Shown here: positions 35,840-44,634 of the stretch, piece after piece
How positions within the stretch are numbered: the stretch's first letter is position 1
Layout: every line of letters begins with the position of its first letter
Source of the DNA: CAZPRW01 sp964577805
GTDB taxonomy: Bacteria > Verrucomicrobiota > Verrucomicrobiia > Opitutales > JAIRKQ01
Reading direction: 5' to 3'
Assembly: GCA_964577805.1 (NCBI GenBank)
Contig: CAZOAG010000004.1
Location: 1 to 64,000, forward strand
DNA length: 64,000 nt
The notes under the pieces: model-generated
What the model was told of the DNA's origin: nothing
The model's database searches: none
The model's input: the letters and a program-made list of their open reading frames with translations, nothing else
Position numbers and translations under genes: made by a program

Positions 35840-35971
35840 ACACACTATCGACAAAACAAAAATTAATTGATACCTAAAAATGAAGCGCAATTCGTTTATG
35901 TCATGCAGAAAATAATTTGCATCGCTTTGATGCTACCAAAAAGCGTGTAATTTAGTTTAAAGAAACAAGTT

Positions 35972-36955
35972 TTAGTCTGTTGTATTATGATCGTGCAAGT
36001 GTGATGGAGGATTTCCTATTGCTTTTTGCATTGCTAAATCAGTCTCAACAACAATGCGTTCACAAATATTTTTTATATGCATCTTTAACCAACGTACAGT
36101 TGCACTATTTTCTGTATAATCCGCTGGGCCGTAAGCATCGATTCTATCATCAACACGCATGCGATCATTTTGTTCAAATTCTGCATCTGACAATTCATTA
36201 TATACAGCGAACCCTAACCCACCATCTTGACGAACTACTGTAAATGCCGGAATATCACTCGGACCATCCGCAATATATATCATATTTCTGATCGGAATAC
36301 GTCGATTAGCTTGTTCTACAGTAGAGTTAATCTTTATATGAGAATCTTTATTGCACCCCTTATTGATTTCAAAAATACACCGTGTTTTATGCGTATTATC
36401 CACGATCGTACCAATTTGAGATATTTCAGATGATGCTACACTGCCAGCGTCATTATCCTCCAAAAAACCAGGACTAAATGGACGCTCTATAAATTCACAT
36501 GCAAATATTCCATCTACATAAGGCGCTATAGCGGACCCACGTATAATCTCTGCTATTCCATTACTAACAATATAATGCTCAAGAGAAATATTATGCTGAC
36601 CATATTTATCAGCAACAAATTGTTTTAATGCAGGAAAGAACTCTGGCAATCCATTAAAAAACCGTACTTGCTTCCCTATTTCCCGTAACTTTTGATTAGA
36701 TAACCCAGGCAACAATCCGCTCTTGACATATGTAATCAAATGATTCTGTCCAATGCTGTCCTCAGACACTTTTATGCCCTGTTTCAGATAATATTCAGGC
36801 AAGGCATTAACTTCTTCCCAAAATTTTTCTAAATCTAACCCATAATCACGAAACAATGGTTCTTGCATATAGTGCGGAGATAATGTACGATCAAAGTCCC
36901 ATATACATGCAATGATATTTTGACGACCAATTGAAAAATTTTCCTTATGTACCAT
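35972..36955 (-). CDS. HAD-superfamily hydrolase
   Basis: From the ATG at 36955 the protein has 327 residues. HAD motif I is DFDRT (Asp20, Asp22), motif II is IVSNG and motif IV is IADGPSD. A large cap-like insert (from about 25 to 115) lies between motifs I and II. This is a phosphatase or phosphotransferase; the substrate is unknown. The frame is open further upstream, but that part would overlap the divergent prfA start at 37007, and 36955 is the sensible start. It is alone on its strand between two plus-strand genes. Confidence 0.75.
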   Translation of the reverse strand: MVHKENFSIGRQNIIACIWDFDRTLSPHYMQEPLFRDYGLDLEKFWEEVNALPEYYLKQGIKVSEDSIGQNHLITYVKSGLLPGLSNQKLREIGKQVRFFNGLPEFFPALKQFVADKYGQHNISLEHYIVSNGIAEIIRGSAIAPYVDGIFACEFIERPFSPGFLEDNDAGSVASSEISQIGTIVDNTHKTRCIFEINKGCNKDSHIKINSTVEQANRRIPIRNMIYIADGPSDIPAFTVVRQDGGLGFAVYNELSDAEFEQNDRMRVDDRIDAYGPADYTENSATVRWLKMHIKNICERIVVETDLAMQKAIGNPPSHLHDHNTTD

Positions 36956-37006
36956 CTTAAAATACTTGTTTCGCAATAAAAACCTATTACTTGTAACGTA
37001 ACAATA

Positions 37007-38086
37007 ATGAGCAAGATCCCGGACATTGCAAGATTTAAAGCACGCATGCAAACCATCGAAGAACAAATGAAGTCACCTGACTTCTACAATGACCGCAGGA
37101 ATGCTGCAATCATATCAAAGGAACATCAAAAATTACAAACATTAATAGAAAAAGAACAGCTATTACAAAAATTATCAAATGATAAAATAGCCGCTCAAAA
37201 TATTTTATACGACAGTTCTTCTGAAGATACACTAAAGGAGCTCGCTCAAGAAGAAATTATAGAAAATGATGCTAAAATATCACAGCTTACACATGATATG
37301 TTGTTACTAATGATCCCTCCTGACAGTAGCGACTCAAGAAATACTGTATTCGAAATACGTGCTGGCACTGGCGGAGAAGAAGCTTCATTATTCGCAGCTG
37401 ACCTATATCGAATGTATACACGATATGCTGAATCTAAAGGGTGGCGCATAGAAATAATGTCAACAAGTCCATCTGACACCGGAGGATTAAAAGAAATTAT
37501 ATTTTTAATATCCGGTGATGAAGTATATAAATATTTAAAATTTGAGAGCGGAGTGCATCGCGTACAGAGGATACCAGTTACTGAAGCAAATGGCCGGATC
37601 CATACATCAGCAGCAACAGTAGCAGTACTTCCAGAAGCAGAAGAAGTAGACATAGTAATCGCACCAGAAGATCTAGAAATTTCAGTATGCCGTGCGAGTG
37701 GTCCAGGCGGACAAGGAGTAAACACAACGGACTCCGCTGTTCAAGTATTACACAAGCCAACAGGAATGTTCGTGTACTGCGCAGATGAACGTTCTCAGCA
37801 AAAAAATAAAATCAAAGCACTAAAGGTTCTGCGCTCACGTTTGCTACAACAAAAAGAAGATGAGGAATGTGCCAAATATGCCAAGAACCGTAAAGATCAA
37901 ATCGGCAGCGGAGATCGATCTGAACGCATTAGAACATATAATTTTCCACAAAATAGGTTAACAGACCATCGAATCGGGCTGACATTATATAGCCTGCCAC
38001 AGATCATGGAAGGTGATTTACAAGAATTGATCGATGCATTACAAAAGGCAGATTACGATAATAAAATCGCTAATCTAGCAGAATAA
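37007..38086 (+). CDS. prfA: peptide chain release factor 1
   Basis: RF1 ends translation at UAA and UAG. The 359 residues contain the GGQ motif (234-236, in GPGGQGVNTTDSAV), where the Gln is normally methylated, and the stop-codon tripeptide region PVT in RIPVTEANGR (PxT is the RF1 type). The gene diverges from the HAD gene. The usual partner prmC is not adjacent; the next 640 bp hold no intact gene. Confidence 0.96.
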   Translation: MSKIPDIARFKARMQTIEEQMKSPDFYNDRRNAAIISKEHQKLQTLIEKEQLLQKLSNDKIAAQNILYDSSSEDTLKELAQEEIIENDAKISQLTHDMLLLMIPPDSSDSRNTVFEIRAGTGGEEASLFAADLYRMYTRYAESKGWRIEIMSTSPSDTGGLKEIIFLISGDEVYKYLKFESGVHRVQRIPVTEANGRIHTSAATVAVLPEAEEVDIVIAPEDLEISVCRASGPGGQGVNTTDSAVQVLHKPTGMFVYCADERSQQKNKIKALKVLRSRLLQQKEDEECAKYAKNRKDQIGSGDRSERIRTYNFPQNRLTDHRIGLTLYSLPQIMEGDLQELIDALQKADYDNKIANLAE

Positions 38087-38337
38087 AACCACATAATTAA
38101 GAATTTCTGAAACATTGCTTTCTTTAATTCAAATTATGAGGGCGTAATTTCTGTATTTATAAAAAATACTACCAGTGTCATTCCAAGATATCATCCAAAG
38201 ACAGACACCTACATATTTTTATCTCCCAAAACCTGCCCAACATCTGTCAACCATAGCACTCAAAAACTCAGAAACTAATTCGTAAAAAATACGTCTCAAT
38301 GACTCAAGTAAAGACAATTAAAACAATAAGATCATTC
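38087..38337 (+). other. non-coding stretch left of the assembly gap
   Basis: No gene is supported here. The sequence is AT-rich with no strong hairpin. A short open frame starting at 38299 runs into the gap and the tandem repeat and is not considered a gene. Confidence 0.4.
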
Positions 38338-38437
38338 NNNNNNNNNNNNNNNNNNNNNNNNNNNNNNNNNNNNNNNNNNNNNNNNNNNNNNNNNNNNNNN
38401 NNNNNNNNNNNNNNNNNNNNNNNNNNNNNNNNNNNNN
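38338..38437. other. assembly gap (100 N)
   Basis: Exactly 100 N, the conventional placeholder for a gap of unknown size. The right border is a 9-bp tandem repeat, so the real missing sequence is probably more of the same repeat that could not be assembled. Confidence 0.9.
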
Positions 38438-38500
38438 AACGACGGCAACGACGGCAACGACGGCAACGACGGCAACGACGGCAACGACGGCAACGACGGC
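38438..38500 (+). repeat. 9-bp tandem repeat AACGACGGC
   Basis: Seven perfect copies of AACGACGGC run from the end of the gap to 38500. The unit is far more GC-rich (6 of 9) than its surroundings. On the plus strand the repeat could encode Arg-Arg-Gln and on the minus strand Leu-Pro-Ser, but the flanks are not protein-like. The true copy number is unknown because the left side is lost in the gap. Confidence 0.9.
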
Positions 38501-38549
38501 AGAAAAGATCCTATCAGCCTACCCTCTTGATTCAATCAAAAAAAATTAG

Positions 38550-38716
38550 ATATTTCCAACGAAAAAATTTCTTCCGTGCCAAATTCACATACTATATTAC
38601 GTGCGACTCCAGAATTGCTCCTCTGCCGTACAAAGTTTTCGTAATTTCGTCTCAATACGTTCACCAGCAAAACGCGCAACGATCGGACTTTTGTCCAATC
38701 CTTAAATTTCTATAAA
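38550..38716 (-). pseudogene. broken copy of the 3' end of the hexapeptide acyltransferase gene
   Basis: This segment is a direct, degenerate copy of about 38729-38907, the C-terminal codons of the next gene. About 70 bp (38632-38701 against 38823-38892) is almost identical. Towards the stop codon the copies diverge by substitutions and indels, and the coding frame is broken by an extra G at the upstream edge and by later gaps. It is non-functional. Confidence 0.8.
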
Positions 38717-38728
38717 GTTATACTTTTA

Positions 38729-39331
38729 CTATTTTCCAAAAACTACAGAATTTTTTCCAAGAATTGTGCCTGGATTCAATACTACGTTACATGCGACTTC
38801 AGAATGGTCCCCAACTATCGCACCAAGTTTTCGTAATTTCGTCTCAATACGCTCACCAGCAAAACGCGCAACGATCGGACTTTTGTCCAATCTCAAATTT
38901 GCTAAAATAACACCAGCGCCCAAATGCGAAAAATTCCCCAATACAGAATCTCCAACATAATTGAAATGAGGAATCTGTGCATTGTTCAAAATAATAGAAT
39001 TTTTTATTTCACACGAATTTCCTATCAGGCAATTATCACCAATAATAACATTGTCTCGAATATACGCAAATGGACGTATCGTTGTATTTTCCCCGATGTA
39101 TACAGGGCCTTCGATCACACAAACAGGCGGCAACTTTACTGTCGGATGAATAAACACATTATCTCCAATATAACATCCAGATGGAATATCATCTCGCAAC
39201 GAACATCCATCAATCTTCTGTAATATTGCTTCTGAAATACTCTTCAACCATTCTACTGGACTATTTGATATGTCAAAAATATCGTAAAATTCCCATGAAT
39301 CATTGATTTCAAAAAAATCATCCGCCCTCAT
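38729..39331 (-). CDS. left-handed beta-helix (hexapeptide) acyl/nucleotidyl-transferase-like protein
   Basis: The 200-residue protein has a helical N-terminus (about 1-50) and then a run of hexapeptide repeats (for example IGDNVFIHPTV, IGENTTIRPFAYIRDNVIIGDNCLIGNSCEI), forming a left-handed beta-helix like the C-terminal half of GlmU. HFNYVGDSVLGNFSHLGAGVILANLR resembles the GlmU acetyltransferase active-site region. The nucleotidyl domain is missing, so it may be a stand-alone acyltransferase on a UDP-sugar; the substrate is unknown. It starts 2 bp after dnaJ. A broken copy of its 3' end lies just downstream. Confidence 0.75.
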   Translation of the reverse strand: MRADDFFEINDSWEFYDIFDISNSPVEWLKSISEAILQKIDGCSLRDDIPSGCYIGDNVFIHPTVKLPPVCVIEGPVYIGENTTIRPFAYIRDNVIIGDNCLIGNSCEIKNSIILNNAQIPHFNYVGDSVLGNFSHLGAGVILANLRLDKSPIVARFAGERIETKLRKLGAIVGDHSEVACNVVLNPGTILGKNSVVFGK

Positions 39332-39333
39332 GA

Positions 39334-40443
39334 TTATTCAAACTTTTCTTTCAATTTTTGAAAAAATCCATCGCTATGCTTCGATGACAGTCGATCGAAC
39401 TCTCTCAATTTTTCTTTTTGGTCCTTCGATAATTTCGTCGGAACATCAATTATCACTTTAACATATTGATTACCACGACGAGATCCTTCATTCAGCACTG
39501 GCATGCCATGGCCCTTCATACGGAATACTGTATCTGACTGTGTTCCCGCTGGAATTTTTAATGTTGCATGTCCATCAATAGTAGCAACATCCACTTCACC
39601 ACCCAACGCCGCCATTACAAATGGAATCTTTTGCGAACAATATAAATCATCATCCCGACGTTCAAAATTTTTATCATCGGACACATAAATTCCTACATAC
39701 AAATCTCCACTAGGGCCGCCATGCGTACCGGCATCACCAGACCCTCGCATGCGCATATTCGCACCATCAAATATCCCAGCAGGAATTTTTATCTTCTGTG
39801 TACATTGTTCACGAACACGACCAGCGCCACTACAATGTTTACATGGAGTACCAATTTTTACACCTGTACCATGACAGTCTGGACATGTTTGTTGCATGCT
39901 AAAGAACCCTTGTCGCATGGAAAAAACACCGGTTCCTCCACAGGTCTTACATGTTACTGGTTTTGACCCAGCGGCAGCTCCAGAACCATTGCATTCTTTA
40001 CATGTGACATAGTGTGCATAACGCACTGTTTTTTCAACACCAGAAAATGCTTCTTGAAGAGAAATTTGTAAATTATATCTAAGGTCATTTCCTGCCTGTT
40101 TTCCAGAGTGACGAGAATGACTAAATCCAAACAAATCTCCAAATCCACCACCAAAAACATCACGAAAGACATCAAACGGATCATGAAACCCACCTGATGA
40201 ATTCCCCATGCCGCCTTGTTGAAATGCCTGATGGCCATAACGATCATATGCAGAACGTTTATCAGCATCTTTTAATACTTCATATGCTTCAGACACTTCT
40301 TTAAATTTTTCTTCTGCTTGTTTATCACCTTGATTTTTATCAGGGTGATACTTCATCGCCATCTTGCGATATGCTTTTTTTATTTCATCATCTGAAGCAT
40401 CCTTTGAAACCCCTAATACATCATAATAATCAGACTGGCTCAT
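39334..40443 (-). CDS. dnaJ: chaperone DnaJ
   Basis: DnaJ is the co-chaperone that passes substrates to DnaK and stimulates its ATPase. The 369 residues contain the J domain with HPD (YHPDKNQGD, about 33-41), a Gly/Phe-rich region (about 75-110), four zinc motifs (CKECNGSG, CKTCGGTG, CPDCHGTG, CKHCSGAG) and the C-terminal domain. Its start overlaps the grpE stop by 4 bp (ATGA), implying translational coupling. dnaK is not in the window. Confidence 0.97.
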   Translation of the reverse strand: MSQSDYYDVLGVSKDASDDEIKKAYRKMAMKYHPDKNQGDKQAEEKFKEVSEAYEVLKDADKRSAYDRYGHQAFQQGGMGNSSGGFHDPFDVFRDVFGGGFGDLFGFSHSRHSGKQAGNDLRYNLQISLQEAFSGVEKTVRYAHYVTCKECNGSGAAAGSKPVTCKTCGGTGVFSMRQGFFSMQQTCPDCHGTGVKIGTPCKHCSGAGRVREQCTQKIKIPAGIFDGANMRMRGSGDAGTHGGPSGDLYVGIYVSDDKNFERRDDDLYCSQKIPFVMAALGGEVDVATIDGHATLKIPAGTQSDTVFRMKGHGMPVLNEGSRRGNQYVKVIIDVPTKLSKDQKEKLREFDRLSSKHSDGFFQKLKEKFE

Positions 40444-41072
40444 TTTGCATCCGCCCTTAATTGTTCATTCTTGTTACATGCAACAGCTACAATCGCTGGT
40501 CTCAATAATTTGTCGTTAATCTTATAACCCTTTCTATCAACAGCAACAACGACACCTTCAGCATTTGAATCATCTTCAACTTGTCGCACACAATCATGAT
40601 AACGCATATCAAACATTTGATGCAACGGATTGATCTCTTCTACATTATATGATGCTAATATGTTCTTCAACTGAGAAAATATCATTTTAAACCCAGTTGC
40701 AATTGAACTATCATTATGTTTTTCAGCAGATGACAGTCCAAATTCAAAATTATCAATCACTGGCAACAACACTTCTATCATCTCTGCTACAACATTACCT
40801 CTTATTTCAGAACGTTCTTTAATGAATCGTTTGCGGTAATTTTCAAGATCTGCCAAAGCATGCAACATAGCATCTTTATTAGCATTCAACTCTTGCTGTT
40901 TATTTGACAATGCAGACTCTAATTCTGCAACTTTTTTCTGCAAAGAACCAACAACATCCGTCGCTATTTCCTGAGAATCCAAATGTAACCCCTCTTTCGT
41001 CTGATCCTTTATATTAAAAATTTTCTCTTGGCTACTTTCAGCAGCTTTATCTGTGTTATTTTTTTTTGTCAT
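40440..41072 (-). CDS. grpE: nucleotide exchange factor GrpE
   Basis: GrpE releases ADP from DnaK. From the ATG at 41072 (MTKKNN) it has 210 residues; the frame is open upstream but those codons look non-coding. A long coiled-coil (about 45-100, with LADLENYRKRFIKERSEIR) is followed by the beta-domain with the family pattern LLPVIDNFEFGL and GYKINDKLLRPAIVAV. It is the first gene of grpE-dnaJ-acyltransferase. No HrcA-binding inverted repeat could be identified upstream. Confidence 0.93.
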   Translation of the reverse strand: MTKKNNTDKAAESSQEKIFNIKDQTKEGLHLDSQEIATDVVGSLQKKVAELESALSNKQQELNANKDAMLHALADLENYRKRFIKERSEIRGNVVAEMIEVLLPVIDNFEFGLSSAEKHNDSSIATGFKMIFSQLKNILASYNVEEINPLHQMFDMRYHDCVRQVEDDSNAEGVVVAVDRKGYKINDKLLRPAIVAVACNKNEQLRADAK

Positions 41073-41233
41073 TTTCAAAAGATTAGCAAAAATTATACCA
41101 ATCAAAATGCCATCATTTTTCAATAACATTTTTATCTGCATTTTTGACAGAAAAATTTTTAAATAAAATAAAACGTCTATTCATGCGAAAAAGTATTGAT
41201 TTTCACGATTACAATAACATACGTTTGGAAAGT

Positions 41234-41319
41234 GCTCGAGTGGCGGAATGGTAGACGCTGAGGACTTAAAATCCTTTGTCAGTAATGACGTGCGGGTTCG
41301 AGTCCCGCCTCGAGCACCA
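41234..41319 (+). tRNA. tRNA-Leu (TAA anticodon)
   Basis: A class II tRNA of 86 nt including CCA: acceptor GCTCGAG pairs with CTCGAGC, the anticodon loop is CTTAAAA with anticodon TAA, a long variable arm (TGTCAGTAATGACG) follows, and the T arm has CGGGTTCGAGTCCCG. It stands alone between grpE (divergent) and mreB. Confidence 0.95.
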
Positions 41320-41744
41320 TTCTAAACAGGCAAAACTCGATCGTCCGTTGACTGACATTGTTAATGTTAACGAGATATGTATGCATTCCTTTACATTATA
41401 TCTGCCTTGACAGTTCGTTGATTATGAAGTTTGAAGAAAAATATTCGCAAAGTTGAACATCTGCTATATTTTTTTCAACAAAAGATCCTAATAAATTTCT
41501 TTTCACCTTTCAGAAACTATCAATTAACAAAACTGATATTAGCTCTAGTTATTTCTTATAAAAAAACCTATAATATGGATTTAAGAATAGTTCTATTTGT
41601 CTACATATACAATATTTTCATGGGTTTTTATACTTCAACAGCGATATTAACAAAAAATAACTTATCATCAAATTGATTGGAATTCTGGTAATTTTGCTTG
41701 CAGAAAAGAATTAGTTTTTTTGAATTCCGGCAAAACATCTGTAG
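41320..41744 (+). other. intergenic stretch upstream of mreB
   Basis: These 425 bp hold no supported gene. A TTG-initiated 81-codon frame (41431-41676) has a low-complexity, Phe/Ile/Tyr-rich translation and is probably chance. The stretch is more T-rich on the plus strand than its neighbours. A perfect TATAAT lies at 41569-41574 and may be the -10 box of an mreB promoter; the matching -35 (TAGTTA at 17-bp spacing) is poor. Confidence 0.35.
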
Positions 41745-42794
41745 ATGGCACTTAATATTAAAAATTTTGTAGTATCTGGACTTGGTAATTTGTTTGGATT
41801 TTGGTCGCATGACATCGGGATCGACCTTGGAACAGCTAATACACTGGTTTTTGTAAGAGATAAGGGCATTGTTCTTCGTGAACCTAGTGTAGTCGCTGTA
41901 TATAGTACATCACGCAGAATACGCGCTGTCGGAGAAGAAGCCAAAAAAATGCTAGGACGTACTCCTGGTAGCATAGTAGCCTTAAGGCCGATGAAAGATG
42001 GTGTAATTGCTGATTTTGAAGTAACCGAGGCGATGTTACGTTATTTTATTGGCAAAGTATCAAAATCTATGCATTTGGTCCCTCCTAGGGTAATAATCGC
42101 AGTGCCATCTGGAATAACAGAAGTAGAAAAACGTGCTGTCAAGGAGGCCGCAATTCATGCCGGCGCACGCGATGTATTACTTATACAAGAACCAATGGCA
42201 GCTGCTATTGGAGTTGGACTGCCCGTAGATGAGCCATCTGCCAACATGATCGTTGATATCGGTGGTGGCACTACAGAAGTTGCAATATTATCATTAAATG
42301 GTGTAGTGTTTTCACGGAGCATACGTGTTGGCGGTGATGAAATGGACCGCAGCATAATCAATTATATTAAACGCGAATACAACCTTGTCATAGGAGAACG
42401 TACAGCTGAAGAATTGAAGATGAAAATCGGATCTGCTGCACCATTGGAAGAAGAACTTTCATTATCAATCAAGGGCCGTGATGCTGTCGTTGGGCTGCCA
42501 CGTACAATAACAGTATCATCAAAAGAAGTTCGTAACTCTTTGAAAGACTCCTTCACATCAATAATAAATGTAATCAAAGGAGCATTGGAGCAATGTCCAC
42601 CAGAACTATCATCTGACCTAGTAGATCGTGGTATAGTATTGGCCGGTGGCGGGGCGTTAATACGTAACTTGGATGTATTGATCGCTGGCGAAACAGGACT
42701 GCCTGTAGTGGTAGCAAATGATCCATTGAGCGCAGTTGCAAATGGAACAGGCACTGTGCTACAAGACCTATCAGTATGGTTTGACAACGAATAA
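41745..42794 (+). CDS. mreB: rod-shape-determining protein MreB
   Basis: MreB is the actin homologue that guides lateral cell-wall synthesis. The 349 residues show the phosphate-1 motif IGIDLGTANTLVFV (about 25-38), PPRVIIAVPSGITEVEKRAV, the phosphate-2 motif MIVDIGGGTTEVAI and the adenosine motif GIVLAGGGALIRNLD. An N-terminal amphipathic stretch of about 20 residues probably serves membrane binding. The usual mreC/mreD partners do not follow; a peptidoglycan-hydrolase lipoprotein gene does, after 32 bp, which suggests a wall-related unit. Confidence 0.97.
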   Translation: MALNIKNFVVSGLGNLFGFWSHDIGIDLGTANTLVFVRDKGIVLREPSVVAVYSTSRRIRAVGEEAKKMLGRTPGSIVALRPMKDGVIADFEVTEAMLRYFIGKVSKSMHLVPPRVIIAVPSGITEVEKRAVKEAAIHAGARDVLLIQEPMAAAIGVGLPVDEPSANMIVDIGGGTTEVAILSLNGVVFSRSIRVGGDEMDRSIINYIKREYNLVIGERTAEELKMKIGSAAPLEEELSLSIKGRDAVVGLPRTITVSSKEVRNSLKDSFTSIINVIKGALEQCPPELSSDLVDRGIVLAGGGALIRNLDVLIAGETGLPVVVANDPLSAVANGTGTVLQDLSVWFDNE

Positions 42795-42826
42795 TTTTGC
42801 ACTAGCGTTGTCAATGTAGTAGCCTT

Positions 42827-43426
42827 ATGATAAGAAAATCATTATTCAGAGTGTCGTGTGTTTTTATTGTCTGCGCAGTATTCTCATTAAGTGGGTGCAT
42901 GACATTAAAGCGTTCCCAACAATTGTCATATTCGACAAATATTATGGGTCATGGAAATGCTACTGAGAAAATGATGTATAAATTTCTTCGCGAGCGCAAT
43001 AAATCATTATCTAACCAAAAAATATCGTATATTGTAAAAACTTACATTTGGGAATCTTCATATGAAGGCATCAATCATGATGTTGCATTCGTTCAAATGT
43101 GCCATGAAACGAATTTCTTGAACTTTGGTGGTACTGTCGTCCAACAACAAAATAATTTCTGTGGCCTTGGCACTACTAGCACATCTGAACGTGGTGCATA
43201 TTTCAAAACAATAAAAGATGGCATCCGCGCTCATGTCCAACATTTAAAAGCATATGGATCAAAAGCACCACTCAATAACAAGTGTGTAGACCCACGATTC
43301 TCATTAGTCAAACGCGGTGTAGCACATAATATATACGATTTGACTGGCAGATGGGCAACTGATAAAAATTACGGCAATGCTCTAGATCAAAAACTAAAAC
43401 AGCTGTTCGCAACAAAAGCATATTAA
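42827..43426 (+). CDS. lipoprotein with glucosaminidase-like (peptidoglycan hydrolase) domain
   Basis: The 199-residue protein has a lipoprotein signal: basic MIRKSLFR, a hydrophobic core, and lipobox LSGC with lipidated Cys24. The mature part resembles the endo-beta-N-acetylglucosaminidase domain of the FlgJ/LytG type: FVQMCHETNFLNFGG (with the expected Glu), NNFCGLGTT, and the later IRAHVQHLKAYG. It probably acts on peptidoglycan in the periplasm, from the outer or inner membrane. It follows mreB by 32 bp in the same direction, which fits a role in wall remodelling. Confidence 0.75.
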   Translation: MIRKSLFRVSCVFIVCAVFSLSGCMTLKRSQQLSYSTNIMGHGNATEKMMYKFLRERNKSLSNQKISYIVKTYIWESSYEGINHDVAFVQMCHETNFLNFGGTVVQQQNNFCGLGTTSTSERGAYFKTIKDGIRAHVQHLKAYGSKAPLNNKCVDPRFSLVKRGVAHNIYDLTGRWATDKNYGNALDQKLKQLFATKAY

Positions 43427-43461
43427 TCCATATTAAAGTAGTTGCCGAAAACAGTAACGCG

Positions 43462-43505
43462 GTCAACAATCATTAAATTGAGATTCTACAAGGTAGGTTG
43501 TTGAC
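43462..43505 (+). terminator. inverted repeat after the lipoprotein gene
   Basis: GTCAACAA (43462-43469) pairs with TTGTTGAC (43498-43505) across a 28-nt loop, followed on the plus strand by TTTAGTTT. The loop is long and the T-run interrupted, so this is only a possible terminator between the convergent lipoprotein and prs genes. Confidence 0.35.
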
Positions 43506-43611
43506 TTTAGTTTACACAATCAAACAGATGTCAGAAACAAAATTACACAATAAACCATATATCACCGCAATTATATCAAAATCACCTTAATTAAACCAAG
43601 GCAGAACTGTA

Positions 43612-44559
43612 TTAAAAGCCGTTTATTTCAAATAAATCTGTTATACTGGAATTATTATGGATTCGTTGAATGGCACCACCAATCATCTCCCCAATATTTA
43701 AAACAACAATCCTATCATGATCAATAATATGACTTGTTGAATTCGTTGTGAAAAACGTATCTATTAGCCCTTGATCTAACAACTTGTATCCATCATTAGT
43801 CAATAAACAATGCGTAACAGCAGCAATAACAGAACGTGCACCATGTTGTTTTAAAATTTTTGCGGCCTCTACTAATGTTTTGGCAGTCACTGCCATGTCA
43901 TCTACCAATAAAATATCACGACCATCAATATTTCCAATAACATTCAATGCCTCAACTTCATTGCCACTATGACGACGTTTAGCAACCATAGCTAACTCAC
44001 ACCCCAATGCATCAGCATATGCCACTGCCATTTTCGAACTGCCAAAATCGGGAGAACATACTGTCAAATTACTAGTATCAGACTGCCGTACATATTTTAT
44101 AAATAAACTAGCCGCAAACAAATGATCAACCGGAATGTCGAAAAACCCTACCAACTGTTGAGAATGCATGTCTAACGCTAATATTCGATTCGCTCCTGCT
44201 GTAACAATTAAATTAGCTACCAATTTGGCACTCACTGGAACACGCGGTTTATCCTTTCTGTCCTGTCGAGCATATCCAAAAAATGGAATAACAGCAGTTA
44301 TACGTCCTGCTGATGCACGCCGTGCTGCATCTATCAAAATCAACAATTCCATCAAATTATCATTTGCTGGAGCATTAGTCGGTTGAATAATAAAAACATC
44401 ATCACCGCGAATACTTTCTTTGATCTGAACACTAATTTCACCATCAGGAAATCGATCGATCATCACATGAGATAATGGAACATTGAGATATTGACAAATT
44501 TCATGTGCTAATGCAGGATTTGACGTACCAGAAAAGATTTTTATCGATTTAGTAGACAT
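43612..44559 (-). CDS. prs: ribose-phosphate pyrophosphokinase
   Basis: Makes PRPP from ribose-5-phosphate and ATP for nucleotide, His and Trp synthesis. From the ATG at 44559 it has 315 residues, the normal size. Signatures: FSGTSNPALAHEI, FPDGEISVQI, FFGYARQDRKDKPR, the ribose-5-phosphate loop DILLVDDMAVTAKTLV and the C-terminal SITDLFE. A strong Shine-Dalgarno (GGAAGGAG) sits 5 nt before this ATG and decides it over the GTG at 44565. Confidence 0.96.
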   Translation of the reverse strand: MSTKSIKIFSGTSNPALAHEICQYLNVPLSHVMIDRFPDGEISVQIKESIRGDDVFIIQPTNAPANDNLMELLILIDAARRASAGRITAVIPFFGYARQDRKDKPRVPVSAKLVANLIVTAGANRILALDMHSQQLVGFFDIPVDHLFAASLFIKYVRQSDTSNLTVCSPDFGSSKMAVAYADALGCELAMVAKRRHSGNEVEALNVIGNIDGRDILLVDDMAVTAKTLVEAAKILKQHGARSVIAAVTHCLLTNDGYKLLDQGLIDTFFTTNSTSHIIDHDRIVVLNIGEMIGGAIQRIHNNSSITDLFEINGF

Positions 44560-44598
44560 ACACACTCCTTCCGTAATCTACAAGCTACACAAATAGCT

Positions 44599-44625
44599 AC
44601 TATATCTAAAATAGTCAATGTTCAA
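44599..44625 (-). promoter_or_regulatory. possible promoter for prs
   Basis: On the minus strand TTGAAC (44620-44625) and TATAGT (44599-44604) are separated by 15 bp, about 35-40 bp before the prs start. The -10 box is good; the spacing is short, so this is a tentative sigma-70-type promoter. Confidence 0.3.
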
Positions 44626-44634
44626 AAAACTTTA

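Noticed and set aside
38438..38500. Tandem repeat as a CRISPR array
   Set aside because: 9-bp units without spacers and no cas genes nearby.
38299..38715. Open frame running across the N gap
   Set aside because: It consists of gap, tandem repeat and pseudogene sequence; not a protein gene.
38729..39331. Complete GlmU
   Set aside because: Only the beta-helix half is present; the nucleotidyltransferase domain is missing, so the bifunctional name is not justified.
41431..41676. Small frame between tRNA-Leu and mreB
   Set aside because: TTG start, no ribosome-binding site, low-complexity Phe/Ile/Tyr-rich translation.
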